Assembly: GCA_030674185.1 (NCBI GenBank)
Contig: JAPXFY010000026.1
Coordinates: forward strand, 56,431,752-56,495,751
Direction: 5' to 3'
From: Monoplex corrugatus
Lineage: Eukaryota > Mollusca > Gastropoda > Littorinimorpha > Ranellidae
Length of the DNA stretch: 64,000 nt
In this document: positions 10,998 through 23,599 of the stretch, piece after piece
How the letters are laid out: the number at the start of each line of letters is the position of its first letter
Numbering within the stretch: position 1 is the first letter of the stretch
Notes under the pieces: generated by a model
Database searches by the model: none
Told to the model about the DNA's origin: nothing
Seen by the model: the letters and a program-made list of their open reading frames with translations, nothing else
Made by a program: the position numbers and the translations under genes

Positions 10998-12775
10998 GCC
11001 CATTTCACCACACCACACCACATCACACAACACCAGTACAACACAACACCATGACACAACTGCACATTTCACCACACCAAACCACAGCATGGTACTCACA
11101 CCACACCACACCAGTACAACACCACACTACAACAGCACATTTCAACCACACCACAACCACACCACACCAGTACAACACCAACACTACAACACAACAGTAC
11201 ATTCACCACACCAAACCACAGCATGGTACTCACATCACATCACACCACACCAGCATCAAACACCACAACTGCAACATTTACACCACCTACACACACACTC
11301 AACACACGCACACCCACACATACACACAACAACACAACAGCACATTTCACCACACCACACAAACACACCACACTACAACACAACAGCACATTTCACCACA
11401 CCACAACACAATCACAACACCACACTACAACACAACAGCACATTCCACCACAACCCAACAACCACACACACACCCACAACCACACTACAACACAACAGCA
11501 CATTCACCCACACCACACAACACACCACACTACAACACAACAGCACATTTCACCACACCACACACACAACACCACACTACAACACAACAGCACATTTCAC
11601 CACAACCACACCACACCACACACACACACACACTCACACACACCAACAGCACATTTCACCACACCACACCACATCCACAAACAGCACATTATCACCACAC
11701 ACCACCACAACAGTACATTTCACCACACCAAACCACAGCATGGTTAAACACACAACCACACACACACACACACACCACACCACACACAGTCACATTTCAC
11801 CAACCTAATCACAGCATGGTACTCACACCACATCACACCACACAACACAACAGCACATTTCACCATACCACACCACACCAGTACAATACCACACCACACC
11901 ACAGCAGCACATTCCACCACACCACACCACAACAGCACATTTCACCACACCACACCACATCAGTACAACACCACACCAAACCACAACAGCACATTTCACC
12001 AAACCAAACCACAGCATGGTACTCACATCACACCACATCACAACACAACACATTTCACCACACCACACACCACACTACAACACAACAGCACATTTCACCA
12101 CACCAAACCGCAGCATGGTAATCACACCACACCACACCACACCAGTACACCACACAACAGTACATTTCACCACACCAAACCACAGCATGGTACTCACACC
12201 ACATCACACCAGTACAAACACCACAACCACAGCAGCACATTTCACCACACCACAACAGCACATTTCACCATACCACACCACACCAGTACAACACCACACC
12301 ACAGCAGCACATTTCACCACACCAAATCACATCACAACAGCACATTTCACCACACCAAATCACACCACACCACACCACGAACACAACAGCACATTTCACC
12401 ACACCAAACCACAGCATGGTACTCACATCACACCACATCACAACACAACAGCACATTTCACCACACCACACTAGTACAACACCATACTACAACACAACAG
12501 CACATTTCACCACACCAAACCACAGCATGGTACTCACACCACACCACACCACACCAGTACAACACCACACAACAGCACATTTCACCACACTAGTACAACA
12601 CCACACTACAACACAACAGCACATTTCACCACACCAAACCACAGCATGGTACTCACATCACACCACACCACACCAGTACAACACCACACAACAGCACATT
12701 TCACCACACTAGTACAACACCACACTACAACACAACAGCACATTTCACCGCACCAAACCACAGCATGGTACTCAC
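10998..12775. repeat. Donor-carrying CACCA array, part 2
   Basis: Tandem array with an irregular unit near 80-115 bp composed of CATTTCACCACACCAAACC, ACAGCATGGTACTCACATCA and CAGTACAACACCACAC. On the gene strand the second block reads TGATGTGAGTACCATGCTG, identical to the true exon end and donor at 12776. Copies lie near 11084, 11222, 11815, 12014, 12114 (variant), 12185, 12414, 12528 and 12645; the native site at about 12765-12780 is simply the last unit. Some units have GTGTGAGT in place of GATGTGAGT. The long His/Thr-rich and Cys/Val/Trp-rich frames over this stretch are composition artefacts. Confidence 0.9.
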
Positions 12776-12879
12776 ATCAAAGGCAGTGATGATATCAACG
12801 TAGCTGACGCGCCAGCTGATGAAAACACAGTTGAGCGTGCTGGAGTCCTGTTGAAGGTCATAGGGGGCGCAAGGTTTGT
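12776..12879 (-). CDS. FN3 domain exon, first half
   Basis: 104 bp: two bases completing a codon, then 34 codons KPCAPYDLQQDSSTLNCVFI, SWRVSYVDIITAFD. Acceptor GGTTTTGCAG, donor GAT then GTGAGTACC (near-consensus). Strands A and B of an FN3 domain are visible (P-x-D-L...V-x-I-S-W), with the invariant B-strand tryptophan. It is entered in phase 1 from the exon at 20531 (PQ-D-KPC) and leaves in phase 0 to the exon at 4122. Its intron begins with the donor-carrying array. The acceptor side is preceded by a repeat that stays open in the same frame. Confidence 0.85.
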
Positions 12880-12929
12880 CTGCAAAACCACAGCTTAACT
12901 TTGACCTTGACCATCGTCCAGCTTTGCCT

Positions 12930-13930
12930 CTCAAGGCCTGCCTATGCTGTCGTTCATTTTCACTGCTCAGCAGACCTTTGTACTTTGAAGTCCGCTCATT
13001 CTTACGGCTCAGCAGACCTGTGTCGTTTAAAGTGAGCTCGTTCTCACTGCTCAGAAGACCTGTGTCCTCTACAGCGGGCTCATTGTCACTGTTTTGCAGA
13101 CTTCTGTCCTTTGAAGTAAGCCTAGTGTTACTGCTCATTCTATCCTTCACAGTGAGCTCATTCTCATTGCTCAGCAGACTTCTGTCCTTTACAGTCAATT
13201 CATTGTCACTTCTCAGCGGACTTCTGTTTTTTGAAATGAAATCATTCTGCGCGTTCAGTAGATCTTTGTCGTTTACAGTGAGCTCTTGCTCAGTGATATG
13301 TTGACTTCTGTTGTTTAGAGTGAGCTTAAGCTGAGAGTTCTGTAGATGTCTGTTGTTTCCACTGGTTACAGACTCTGTGCTCTGTAGATTTCTGTCGTTT
13401 GGAATGAGCTCAGACTCAGCGTTTAGCAGACTTTTGTCCCTTGGAGCGAGCTCAGGCTTAGTTCTCATTAGATTTCTGTCATCTGGAGTGAACTCAGGTT
13501 CACTGCTCAGTAGACTCCTTCTGTCTGTGTCTGTGCTTAGTTCGGTAAGGTCAGACTCGGTTCTCAGTACACGTTTGCTGTTTGAAGGTGGCTCTGTAAA
13601 TAGAGAAAGAGAATTAACTATAAATTTTCAGTAGACTTCTGCTCTTTGAAGGGGGCTCTATAGATACAGAAAGAGAATTAATTATACATTTTCAGCAGAC
13701 TTCTGCTCTTTGAAGGGGGCTCTATGGATACAGAAAGAGACTGACGTAAATTCTCTGTAGACTTCTGCCGTTTATAGGGAGCTTTATGAACGGAGAAATG
13801 AAAGAGACCTACTTATGAATTCTGTGTAGATTTCTGCCGTTTGCAGGGGCTCCATAACTAGGGAGACTAAATCATAAACTCGCTAGAGGTTTCTGCCGTT
13901 TGCAGAAAGAGATAACATATAAAGATTTCT
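12930..13930. repeat. 42 bp (14-codon) repeat upstream of the 12.8 kb exon
   Basis: About a dozen and a half units of 42 bp around TTTACAGTGAGCTCATTCTC and CTCAGCAGACTTCTGTCC, becoming a 63-66 bp variant with AGATACAGAAAGAGAATTAA at 13560-13930. On the gene strand 12950-13468 is open in the frame of the FN3 exon and would read repeats like ENELTVKDRSLLS. It lies in the intron between 12879 and 20531 whose flanking exons join in perfect phase without it, so I treat it as intronic. Confidence 0.8.
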
Positions 13931-13943
13931 GCTGTTTATATGA

Positions 13944-13974
13944 CGGGGGGGGGGGGGGGGGGGGGGAGGGGGGG
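13944..13974. repeat. Poly(G) tract
   Basis: A run of G interrupted by one A, directly between the 42 bp repeat and the start of the 32 bp satellite. Length is likely unreliable in the assembly. Confidence 0.8.
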
Positions 13975-14109
13975 TCTATCAACAGACAGAGTGAGGTCAT
14001 TATAGAATGGACTGTAGTGGATACACGGTGGGTCATCACAATCATCTTGACATCTCACTCAGGGCTCTGTAACCAGCGTGGTCGTGGGGAATGGGGGTTG
14101 GGGATGGAT

Positions 14110-17100
14110 ATACACATGCTTGAAGAACACCATCATGACCAAAGCAGACAATGAAGACACACCATCATGACCAAAGCAGACAATGAAGACAGACCATCAT
14201 GACCAAAGCAGACAATGAAGACACACCATCATGACCAAAGCAGACAATGAAGACACACCATCATGAACAAAGCAACAATGAGACACACCATCATGACCAA
14301 AGCAGAAATGAAGACAGACCATCATGAACAAAGCAGACAATGAAGACACACCATCATGACAAAAGCAGACAACGAAGACACACCATCATGACCAAAGCAG
14401 ACAATGGAAGACACACCATCATGACCAAATCAGACAATGAAGACAGACCATCATTATCAAAGCAGACAATGAAGACAGACCATCATGAACAAAGCAGACA
14501 ATGAAGACAGACCATCATGACCAAAGCGACAACAAGACACCATCATGACAAAAGCAGACAACGAAGACACACCATCATGACCAAAGCAGACAAACAAAGA
14601 CACACCATCATGACCAAAGCAGACAATGAAGACACACCTCATGACCAAAGCAGACATGAAGACACACCATCATGACCAAAGGACAATGAAGACACACCAT
14701 CATGAACCAAAGCAGACAATGAAGACAGACCATCATGAACCAAAGCAGACAATGAAGACAGACCATCATAACAAAGCAGACAAGAAGACAGCACCATCAT
14801 GACCAAAGCAGACAACAAGACACACACCATCATGACAAAAGCAGACAACGAAGACACACCATCATGACCAAAGCAGACAATGAAGACACACCATCATGAC
14901 CAAAGCAGACAATGAAGACGACCATCATGACCAAAGCAGACAATGAAGACACACCATCATGACCAAAGCAGACAATGAAGAACACACCACTCATGACAAA
15001 GCAGACAATGAAGACACACCATCATGACCAAAGCAGACAATGAAGACACACCATCATGACCAAAGCAGACAATGAAAGACAACCATCATGACCAAAGCAG
15101 ACAATGAGAACACACCATGACCAAAGCAGACAATGAAGACACACCTATCATGACCAAAGCAGACAATGAAGACACACCATCATGCACAAAGCAGACAATG
15201 AAGACACACCATCATGACCAAAGCAGACAATGAAGACACACCATCATGACCAAAGCAGACAATGAAGACACACCACATGACCAAAGCAGACAATGAAGAC
15301 AACCATCATGACCAAAGCAGACAATGAAGACACACCATCATGACCAAAGCAGACAATGAAGACACACTACCATGACCAAGACAAAGCAGACCATCATGAA
15401 GACATGACACCATCATGACCAAAGTAGACAATGAAGACACACCATCATGACCAAAGCAGACAATGAAGACAGACCATCATGACCAAAGCAGACAATGAAG
15501 ACAACCCATCATGACAAAGCAGACAATGAAGACAGACCATCATGACCAAAGCAGACAATGAAGACACACCATCATGACCAAACAAAACAGACAATGAAGA
15601 CAGACCATCATGACCAAAGCAGACAATGAAGACACACCATCATGACCAAACAAAACAGACAATGAAGACAGACCATCATGACCAAAGCAGACAATGAAGA
15701 CACACCATCATGACCAACAAAACAGACAATGAAGACACAATCATGACCAAAGCAGACAATGAAGACACACCATCATGACCAAACAAAAACAGACATGAAG
15801 ACAGACCATCATGACCAAAGCAGACAATGAAGACACTACCATCATGACCAAACAAACAGACAATGAAGACAACTACCATGACCAACAAAAAGCAGACAAT
15901 GAAGACACACATACAACCAAACAGACAAGACAATGAAACACACATCATGACCAAACAAAACAGACAATGAAGACACACATCATGACCAAACGAAGAGACA
16001 ATGGAACACACACATGACCAAACAAAACAGACAATGAAGACACACATCATGACCAAACGAAGTAGACAAGGGAACACACACATCATGACCAAACAAAACA
16101 GACAATGAAGACACACATCATGACCAAACAAAGCAGACAATGAAGACACACCATCATGACCAAACAAACGACAATGAAGACACACATCATGACCAAACGA
16201 AGAGACAATGGAACACACACCATGACCAAACAAAACAGACAATGAAGACACACATCATGACCAAACAAAATAAGACAATGAAGACACATACATGACCAAA
16301 AAACATGAAGACAACACATGACCAAGACAATGAAGACACACATCAATGACCAAACAAAAAGACAATGAAGACCACATCATGACCAAACACAAACAGACAA
16401 TGAAGACACACCTCATGACCAAACAAAACAGACAATGAAGACACCACCCATGACCAAACAAAACAGACAATGAAGACACACACCATGACCAAACAAAACA
16501 GACAATGAAGACACACATGCCACCATAGCGACATGAACACCAACTGACACAAACAGACAATGAAGACAACACCACATGACCAAACAAAACAGACAATGAA
16601 TGAAACACACCATGACCAAACAAAACAGACAATGAAGACACACACCATGACCAAACAAAACAGACAATGAAGACACACATCATGACCAACAAAACAGACA
16701 ATGAAGACACACATCATGACCAAACAAAACAGACAATGAAGAACACACACATGACCAAAAAAACAGACAATGAAGACACACATCATGACCAAACAAAACA
16801 GACAATGAAGACACACATCATGACCAAACAAAACAGACAATGAAGACACACATCATGACCAAACAAAACAGACAATGAAGACACACATCATGACCAAACA
16901 AAAACAGACAATGAAGACACACTCATGACCAAACAAAACAGACAATGAAGACACACATCATGACCAAACAAAACAGACAATGAAGACACACATCATGACC
17001 AAACAAAAAGACAATGAAGACACACATCATGACCAACAAACAGACAAGAAAACTCAACAAACAGACAATGAAGACACACATCATGACCAAACAAAACAGA

Positions 17101-19965
17101 CAATGAAGACACACATCATGACCAAACAAAACAGACAATGAAGACACAACATCATGACCAAACAAAACAGACAATGAAGACACACACCATGACCAAACAA
17201 AACAGACAATGAAGACACACACCATGACCAAACAAAACAGACAATGAAGACACACTACCATGACCAAACAAAAACAGACAATGAAGACACCATGCAACAA
17301 ACAGACAATGAACACAACATACAAACAAACAATGAAGACACACACTCATGACCAAACAAAACAGACAATGAAGACACACACCATGACCAAACAAAACAGA
17401 CAATGAAGACACACACCATGACCAAACAAAACAGACAATGAAGACACACATCATGACCAAACAAAACAGACAATGAAGACACATCATGACCAAACAAAAC
17501 AGACAAGAAGACACACACATGACCAAAACAAAACAGACAATGAAGACACACATCATGACCAAACAAAACAGACAAGAACACACATCATAACCAAACAAAA
17601 CAGACAATGAAGACACACACCATGACCAAACAAAACAGACAATGAAGACACACACCATGACCAAACAAAACAGACAAGACACACACATGACCAAACAAAA
17701 CAGACAATGAAGACTCACTACTATGACCAAACAAAAACAGACAATGAAGACACACTACTATGACCAAACAAAGTAAGACAATGAAGACACACATCATGAC
17801 CAAACAAAACAGACAATGAGACACACTACAGACCAAAGTAGACAATGAAGACACACTACTATAACCAAACAAAGTAGACAATGAAGACACACATCATGAC
17901 CAAACAAAAGACAATGAAGACACACATCATGACCAAACAAAGTAGACAATGAAGACACACATCATGACCAAACAAAACAGACAATGAAGACACACATCAT
18001 GACCAAAGAACAATGAAGACACACATCATGACCAAACAAAACAGACAATGAAGACACACCATCATGACCAAACAAAGTAGACAATGAAGACACACATCAT
18101 GACCAAACAAAACAGACAATGAAGACACACATCATGACCAAACAAAACAGACAATGAAGACACACATCATGACCAAAGTAGACAATGAAGACACACATCA
18201 TGACCAAACAAAAGAGACAATGAAGAACACATCATGACCAAACAAAGTAGACAATGAAGACACACATCATGACCAAACAAAACAGACAATGAAGACACAC
18301 ATCATGGCCAAACAAAACAGACAATGAAGACACACACTATGACCAAATAGACAATGAAGACACACTACTATGACCAAACAAAGTAGACAATGAAGACACA
18401 CTACCATGACCAAACAAATAGACAATGAAGACACACTACTATGACCAAAGTAGACAATGAAGACACACATCATGACCAAACAAATAGACAATGAAGACAC
18501 ACTACTATGACCAAAGTAGACAATGAAGACACACATCATGACCAAACAAAGTAGACAATGAAGACACACATCATGACCAAACAAAACAGACAATGAAGAC
18601 ACACTCTATGACCAAAGTAGACAATGAAGACACACTACTATGACCAAACAAAGTAGATAATGAAGACACACTACCATGACCAAACAAAGTAGACAATGAA
18701 GACACACTACTATGACCAAACAAAGTAGACAATGAAGACACACTATGACCAAACAAAGTAGACAATGAAGACACACTACTATGACCAAACAAAGTAGACA
18801 ATGAAGACACACTATTGACCAAACAAAGTAGACAATGAAGACACACTACTATGACCAAACAAAGTAGACAATGAAGACACACTACTATGCCCAAAACAAA
18901 GTAGACAATGAAGACACACTACTCATGACCAAACAAAGTAGACAATGAAGACACACTACTATGACCAAACAAGTAGACAATGAAGACACATCATGACCAA
19001 ACAAAACAGACAATGAAGACACACTACTATGACCAAACAAAGTAGACAATGAAGACACACTCCCATGGCCAAACGAAATAGACAATGAAGACACACATCA
19101 TGGCCAAACAAATACAGACAATGAAGACACACACCATGACCAAAGAAAACAGACAATGAAGACACACTACATGACCAAACGAAATAGACAATGAAGACAC
19201 ACATCATGACCAAACAAAAAGACAATGAAGACACACACCATGACCAAAAAAACAGACAATGAAGACACACTACCATGACCAAACGAAATAGACAATGAAG
19301 ACACACATCATGACCAAACAAAGTAGACAATGAAGACACACTATCATGACCAAACAAAACAGACAATGAAGACACACATCATGACCAAACAAAAACAGAA
19401 GCAATGAAGACACACACATATAGACACAAAACAAAACAGACAATGAAGACACACACCATGACCAAACAAAAGACAATGAAGACACACATCATGACCAAAC
19501 AAACAGACAATGAAGACACACACTATGACCAAACAAAACAGACAATGAAGACACACATCATGACCAAACAAAACAGACAATGAAGACACACATCATGACC
19601 AAACAAAACTAGACAATGAAGACACACATCATGACCAAACAAAACAGACAATGAAGACACACATCCATGGCCAAACAAAACAGACAATGAAGACACATAC
19701 CATGCCCAATACAAAAACAGTAGCAATGAAGACACACATACAATGACCAAACAAAGTAGGCAATCAAGACACACATCATGGCCAAACTACTAGACACGGA
19801 AGATACACTACCATGGCCTAACAAAGTAGACAATGGAGACGCACTACAATGACCAAACAAAGTAGGCAATCAAGACACACATACATGGCAACTATAACAC
19901 GAAGATACATCTAACATGGCCTAACAAAGTAGACAATGGAGACGCACTACAATGGCAAACAAAGT
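14110..19965. repeat. 32-36 bp satellite, 5.8 kb, three successive unit versions
   Basis: About 170 units. From 14110 to about 15590 the unit is 32 bp with CATCATGACCAAAGCAGACA; from about 15590 to 17800 it is 35 bp with CATGACCAAACAAAACAGAC; from about 17800 to 19200 a 36 bp version with ACCAAACAAAGTAGACAATG and ACACTACTATG dominates, with the 35 bp form returning to 19700 and decayed copies to 19965. AATGAAGACACA is shared by all. The minus-strand open frames (CVFIVCFVWS, SSLSVLFGHD and similar) are translations of the unit and not genes. Located in the intron between the exons at 20531 and 12879. Confidence 0.95.
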
Positions 19966-20077
19966 AGAAATCAACGAATACATGGCCAAGAGACAACGAA
20001 GCAGAATCACACAATCGTGGTTCAAAAACAAACATATCTGAACTTTACTGAACGTCGAAAAGTAGTTTCAGACAATG

Positions 20078-20180
20078 CAATAAATTAGAGTCATAAGTGT
20101 CTGGTTTGTGGCAATAAATTAGGGTAGTAAGTGTCTGGTTTGTGGCAATAAATTAGGGTAATAAGTGTCTGGTTTGTGGC
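20078..20180. repeat. Three copies of a 35 bp unit
   Basis: Three near-identical tandem copies of AATAAATTAGGGTAATAAGT followed by GTCTGGTTTGTGGC. Confidence 0.85.
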
Positions 20181-20257
20181 GAACTTCTCCCATCCACCCT
20201 GTGATGTTTTCTGTTCATTTTCTCTAGACTGCCCTTTCTCATGAATGAGGCATTTTG

Positions 20258-20308
<51 letters not shown>

Positions 20309-20385
20309 CACACACAAACACACACTCACGCACCCACACACACAACAATTTCTCTCTCTTTCACACACACACACCACACACACAC

Positions 20386-20432
<47 letters not shown>

Positions 20433-20465
20433 GCACCCACACACACAATTTCTCTCTCTTTCACA

Positions 20466-20522
<57 letters not shown>
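20258..20522. repeat. (AC)n microsatellite at the 5' end of the intron
   Basis: CA-dinucleotide blocks separated by a repeated spacer CTCACGCACCCACACACA and TTTCTCTCTCTTTCACAC. On the gene strand it is (GT)n beginning eight bases after the donor GTGAGTAG of the exon at 20531. Confidence 0.95.
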
Positions 20523-20525
<3 letters not shown>

Positions 20526-20530
20526 CTCAC

Positions 20531-20664
20531 CTTGAGGCAAAGTGGTGAAGGAGACAGAAGGGGTGAAGGTACTGGGACCCACAGAGGTGACGTAACGCAA
20601 GCGCAGGGTGTAGGAAGTCTGTGGCTGTAAGTTCTCTACCGTCACGTACACTCCCGTGTAGGCG
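20531..20664 (-). CDS. FN3 domain exon, second half
   Basis: 134 bp: one base completing an Asn codon, 44 codons, then one base. Acceptor GGTCCAG, donor CCTCAAG then GTGAGT (consensus). It encodes AYTGVYVTVENLQPQTSYTL, RLRYVTSVGPSTFT and SVSFTTLPQ: the FN3 strand E-F signature L-x-P-x-T-x-Y-x-L-x-L/V-R and a G strand ending TTLP. Entered in phase 2 from 22099 and left in phase 1 to 12879. The acceptor lacks a good polypyrimidine tract because GAT repeats precede it. Confidence 0.85.
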
Positions 20665-20667
20665 CTG

Positions 20668-20695
20668 GACCGTGTTTCATCATCATCATCATTAT

Positions 20696-20745
<50 letters not shown>

Positions 20746-21535
20746 CTCATCAACTTAGATGTAATCGTCATCATCATCATCGTCATTACATCATCACCAC
20801 TGTCATAAACACTCCATTGTACTCGTAGGTATAGCGCAATGTTTTATCATCATCGTCACCAGTATCATTATCATCATCATCGTCATAATCATCATCATCA
20901 ACTTCGTTGTCATCGTCGTTATCGTCATCGTCATTACATCATCATCACTGTCATAAACACTCCATTGTACTTGTGGACACAGCACAATGTTTTATCATCA
21001 TCGTCATTAGCATCACTATCATCCTCGTCGTCGTCATACGATCATCCTCGTCATCATATCAGCATCATCGTCACAAACACTCCCGTATAGGCACAGGCAC
21101 CGCATAATATTTCATCATCAAGCACTGCCCGATGTTTCATCTTCATGATCATAATCATCATCCTCATCGTCATCATGATCATTGTCGTCGTCATCGTCAC
21201 CATCATTATCATCAAATCAGCACCATCATTATCATCACCATTTCATCATCATAATCATCATCGTCATCATCATCAGTCTCGTCGTCATCGTTATCATCAG
21301 AACCATCATTATCATCACCACTGCCACCACTACCATCATTGTCAATATCATCATCATCATCATCGTCATCATAGTCGTCGTCGCCATCATCATCAAGATT
21401 ATCATCTCATCAAAAAAATGATCATTACACACAGCACCACACCACCACCACCACCAACGGCTAACATCATCATCAGTCACCCACACACCACCACCACCAC
21501 CCTCCTCCTCCACCTCATTATGGTTTATAGAGCCC
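20668..21535. repeat. ATC-rich tract with copies of the adjacent exon start
   Basis: CATCAT/CGTCAT trinucleotide sequence. Inside it, near 20800-20850, 20945-20990 and 21065-21110, are three diverged copies of the exon's acceptor region: ACACTCC-TTGTAC or ACACTCCCGTATAGGC, then GC-AATGTTTTATCATCATC, matching native ACACTCCCGTGTAGGCGCTG...GTGTTTCATCATCATC at 20649-20690. Confidence 0.75.
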
Positions 21536-21639
21536 TGTACCACTGGGATGGCGCTTACGTCTCTGGACATGGTTAACAGGGGAAAAAAAACGATCACATG
21601 AAACTGAAACATAATGACTTCACATTGTGTCGCATTCAC

Positions 21640-22043
21640 ACATGCACGCAGATGGGTACACACTCATACACACACATGTGTACATATACATATACACCAC
21701 ACGCATATGAGCGCGCGTGCGCGCACACCACCACACACACACACTGAGTCACACATACAGAGTCGCAGTAGTCACACACACAGTCTCACAAGCACTCGAA
21801 CACACACACACAAACGTACACACACACACACAGACGTAACACACACACACACACACACACACACATGAGTCATACATACAGAGTCACAACAGTCACACAC
21901 ACAAAGTCTCACAAACACTCACGCAGACACACATACATACACACACACACAAACACACACACGCTTACACACACCACAACACACACACAAACATACACAC
22001 ACTCACACACACATACAGATACATACACACACACACACACACA

Positions 22044-22094
<51 letters not shown>

Positions 22095-22096
22095 TG
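21640..22096. repeat. (AC)n-rich microsatellite
   Basis: Long CA-dinucleotide region with a partly repeated GAGTCACACATACAGAGTC module at 21750 and 21865. It reaches to within three bases of the donor of the exon at 22099, so this intron also begins with tandem repeat. Confidence 0.95.
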
Positions 22097-22098
22097 AC

Positions 22099-22255
22099 TT
22101 GAGCACAACAGGCAGACCAGGACCAGCCAACTCCACATCAAAACGTCTCAGAGGCCCGTTCCTGTCTGTACAGTCCGGCTCCCTCCATCGTACGTCAGCT
22201 GACAGTGAGGTCACATTGTCCACTCTCACCTCCAACACAGAGCTGTTGGGCAACT
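22099..22255 (-). CDS. FN3 domain exon, first half
   Basis: 157 bp: two bases, 51 codons, two bases. Acceptor TATGCGCAG, donor CTCAA then GTCAGT (the weak +3 C is unusual). Encodes LPNSSVLEVRVDNVTSLSAD, then VRWREPDCTDRNGPLRRFDV and ELAGPGLPVVL. This is a textbook FN3 A-B-C segment: V-T-S-L-S-A-D-V-x-W-x-x-P...N-G-P-L-x-x-F-D-V. Entered in phase 1 from 32768 (RPT-E-LPN) and left in phase 2 to 20664. The W-x-x-P-DCTDRNG-PL pattern is like receptor tyrosine phosphatase and related adhesion receptor FN3 repeats, but this does not decide the family. Confidence 0.85.
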
Positions 22256-22264
22256 CTGCGCATA

Positions 22265-23325
22265 CATGACACATGACAGCCGGGTCATTCTGTGCACGTC
22301 TGACAGCAGGTAATTCTGTCCACACGTGACAGAGTAAGACACATGTCAAGCTAGACAATTCTGTTCCCGCATGACAGTGTAACACATTTGACAGTATAAC
22401 TTTAAGACACATATCATGACAGTGTAACACACATGACAGTTTAACTTTAAGACACATATGACAGTGTAACACACTTGACAGTTTAACTTTAAGACACATA
22501 TCATGACAGCGTAACACACATGACAGTTCAACTTTAAGACACATATGACATGACACACTTGACAGTTTAACTTTAAGACACATATCATGACAGCGTACAC
22601 ACATGACAGTTTAAGACATATGTTAGCCAGGCATTGATGATCACACATGGCAGCATTACACACATGACAGCCAGGTATGTCTCGTCATACATGCGACAGT
22701 TTCACACACATGACAAGCCAGGTAATTCTCATTACATATAACAATTTATTTAACGTACATAATAGCCAGGTACTTCTCTTCGCACATGACAGTTTAATTA
22801 ACACACATGACAGGTAAGTCTCTTCACACATGACAGTTTCACACACATGACACTCGACAGTCAGGTACTCTCCTCACACATGACAGTTAAACACACATGA
22901 CAGTCAGGTAAGTCTCCTCACACATGACAGTTTCACACACATGACAGTCAGGTAAGTTTCTTCACACATGACAGTTTAACACACATGACAGTCAGGTAAG
23001 TTTCTTCACACATGACAGTTTAACACACATGACAGTCAGGTAAGTTTCTTCACACATGACAATTTAACACACATGACAGGTAAGTTTCTTCACACATGAC
23101 AATTTAACACACATGACAGGTACGTTTCTTCACACATGACAATTTAACACACATGACAGGTAATTTCTTCACACATGACAGTTTAACACATATGACACTG
23201 ACAGGTAAGTTTATTCACACATGACAGTTTAACACACATGACAGTCAGCTAAGTATCTTCGCATATGAAAGTTTAACACACATGACTGTCTGGTAATTGT
23301 CTTCACAAGTTAACACTCATAACAA
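22265..23325. repeat. 44 bp ACATGACAG array
   Basis: About 24 units around CACATGACAGTTTAACACAC and ATGACAGTCAGGTAAGTTTC; a version with CTTTAAGACACATATC occupies 22380-22620. Begins at the acceptor of the exon at 22255, whose flank (CATACATGACACATGACAGC) resembles the unit. Each unit at 22800-23220 carries CAGGTAAGT on the plus strand, antisense to the gene. Confidence 0.9.
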
Positions 23326-23445
23326 TGCAACAGACAACAGCCTCATGTACTGAGACAGCAAACAGACGGAGGTCTATCATCAATGTAGAAGTGAGCACAC
23401 TGTACGAAATATTCTTAAGCGTTAGTAATAAAGAAAAAATAAAGC

Positions 23446-23567
23446 AACACACACACACACACACACAACAAACACACACACGCACACACATACACACACA
23501 CAGACACAAATACACACACACACATGCACGCACACACACACACACACACACACATACACACACACAG
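23446..23567. repeat. (AC)n microsatellite
   Basis: CA-dinucleotide run with a few interruptions, in the intron between 32768 and 22255. Confidence 0.95.
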
Positions 23568-23599
23568 CATCATAATAGAGGACACGTCAAATATGGACT

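Noticed and set aside
14457..19869. Dozens of minus-strand frames rich in Cys, Val, Leu and His (CVFIVCFVWS type)
   Set aside because: They are direct translations of the 32-36 bp satellite in several frames, with no splice sites or non-repeat sequence.
20245..20630. His/Thr-rich frames over CA repeats here and at 21614, 34098, 44072, 45410, 60505 and 63017
   Set aside because: Dinucleotide repeats translated in both strands.
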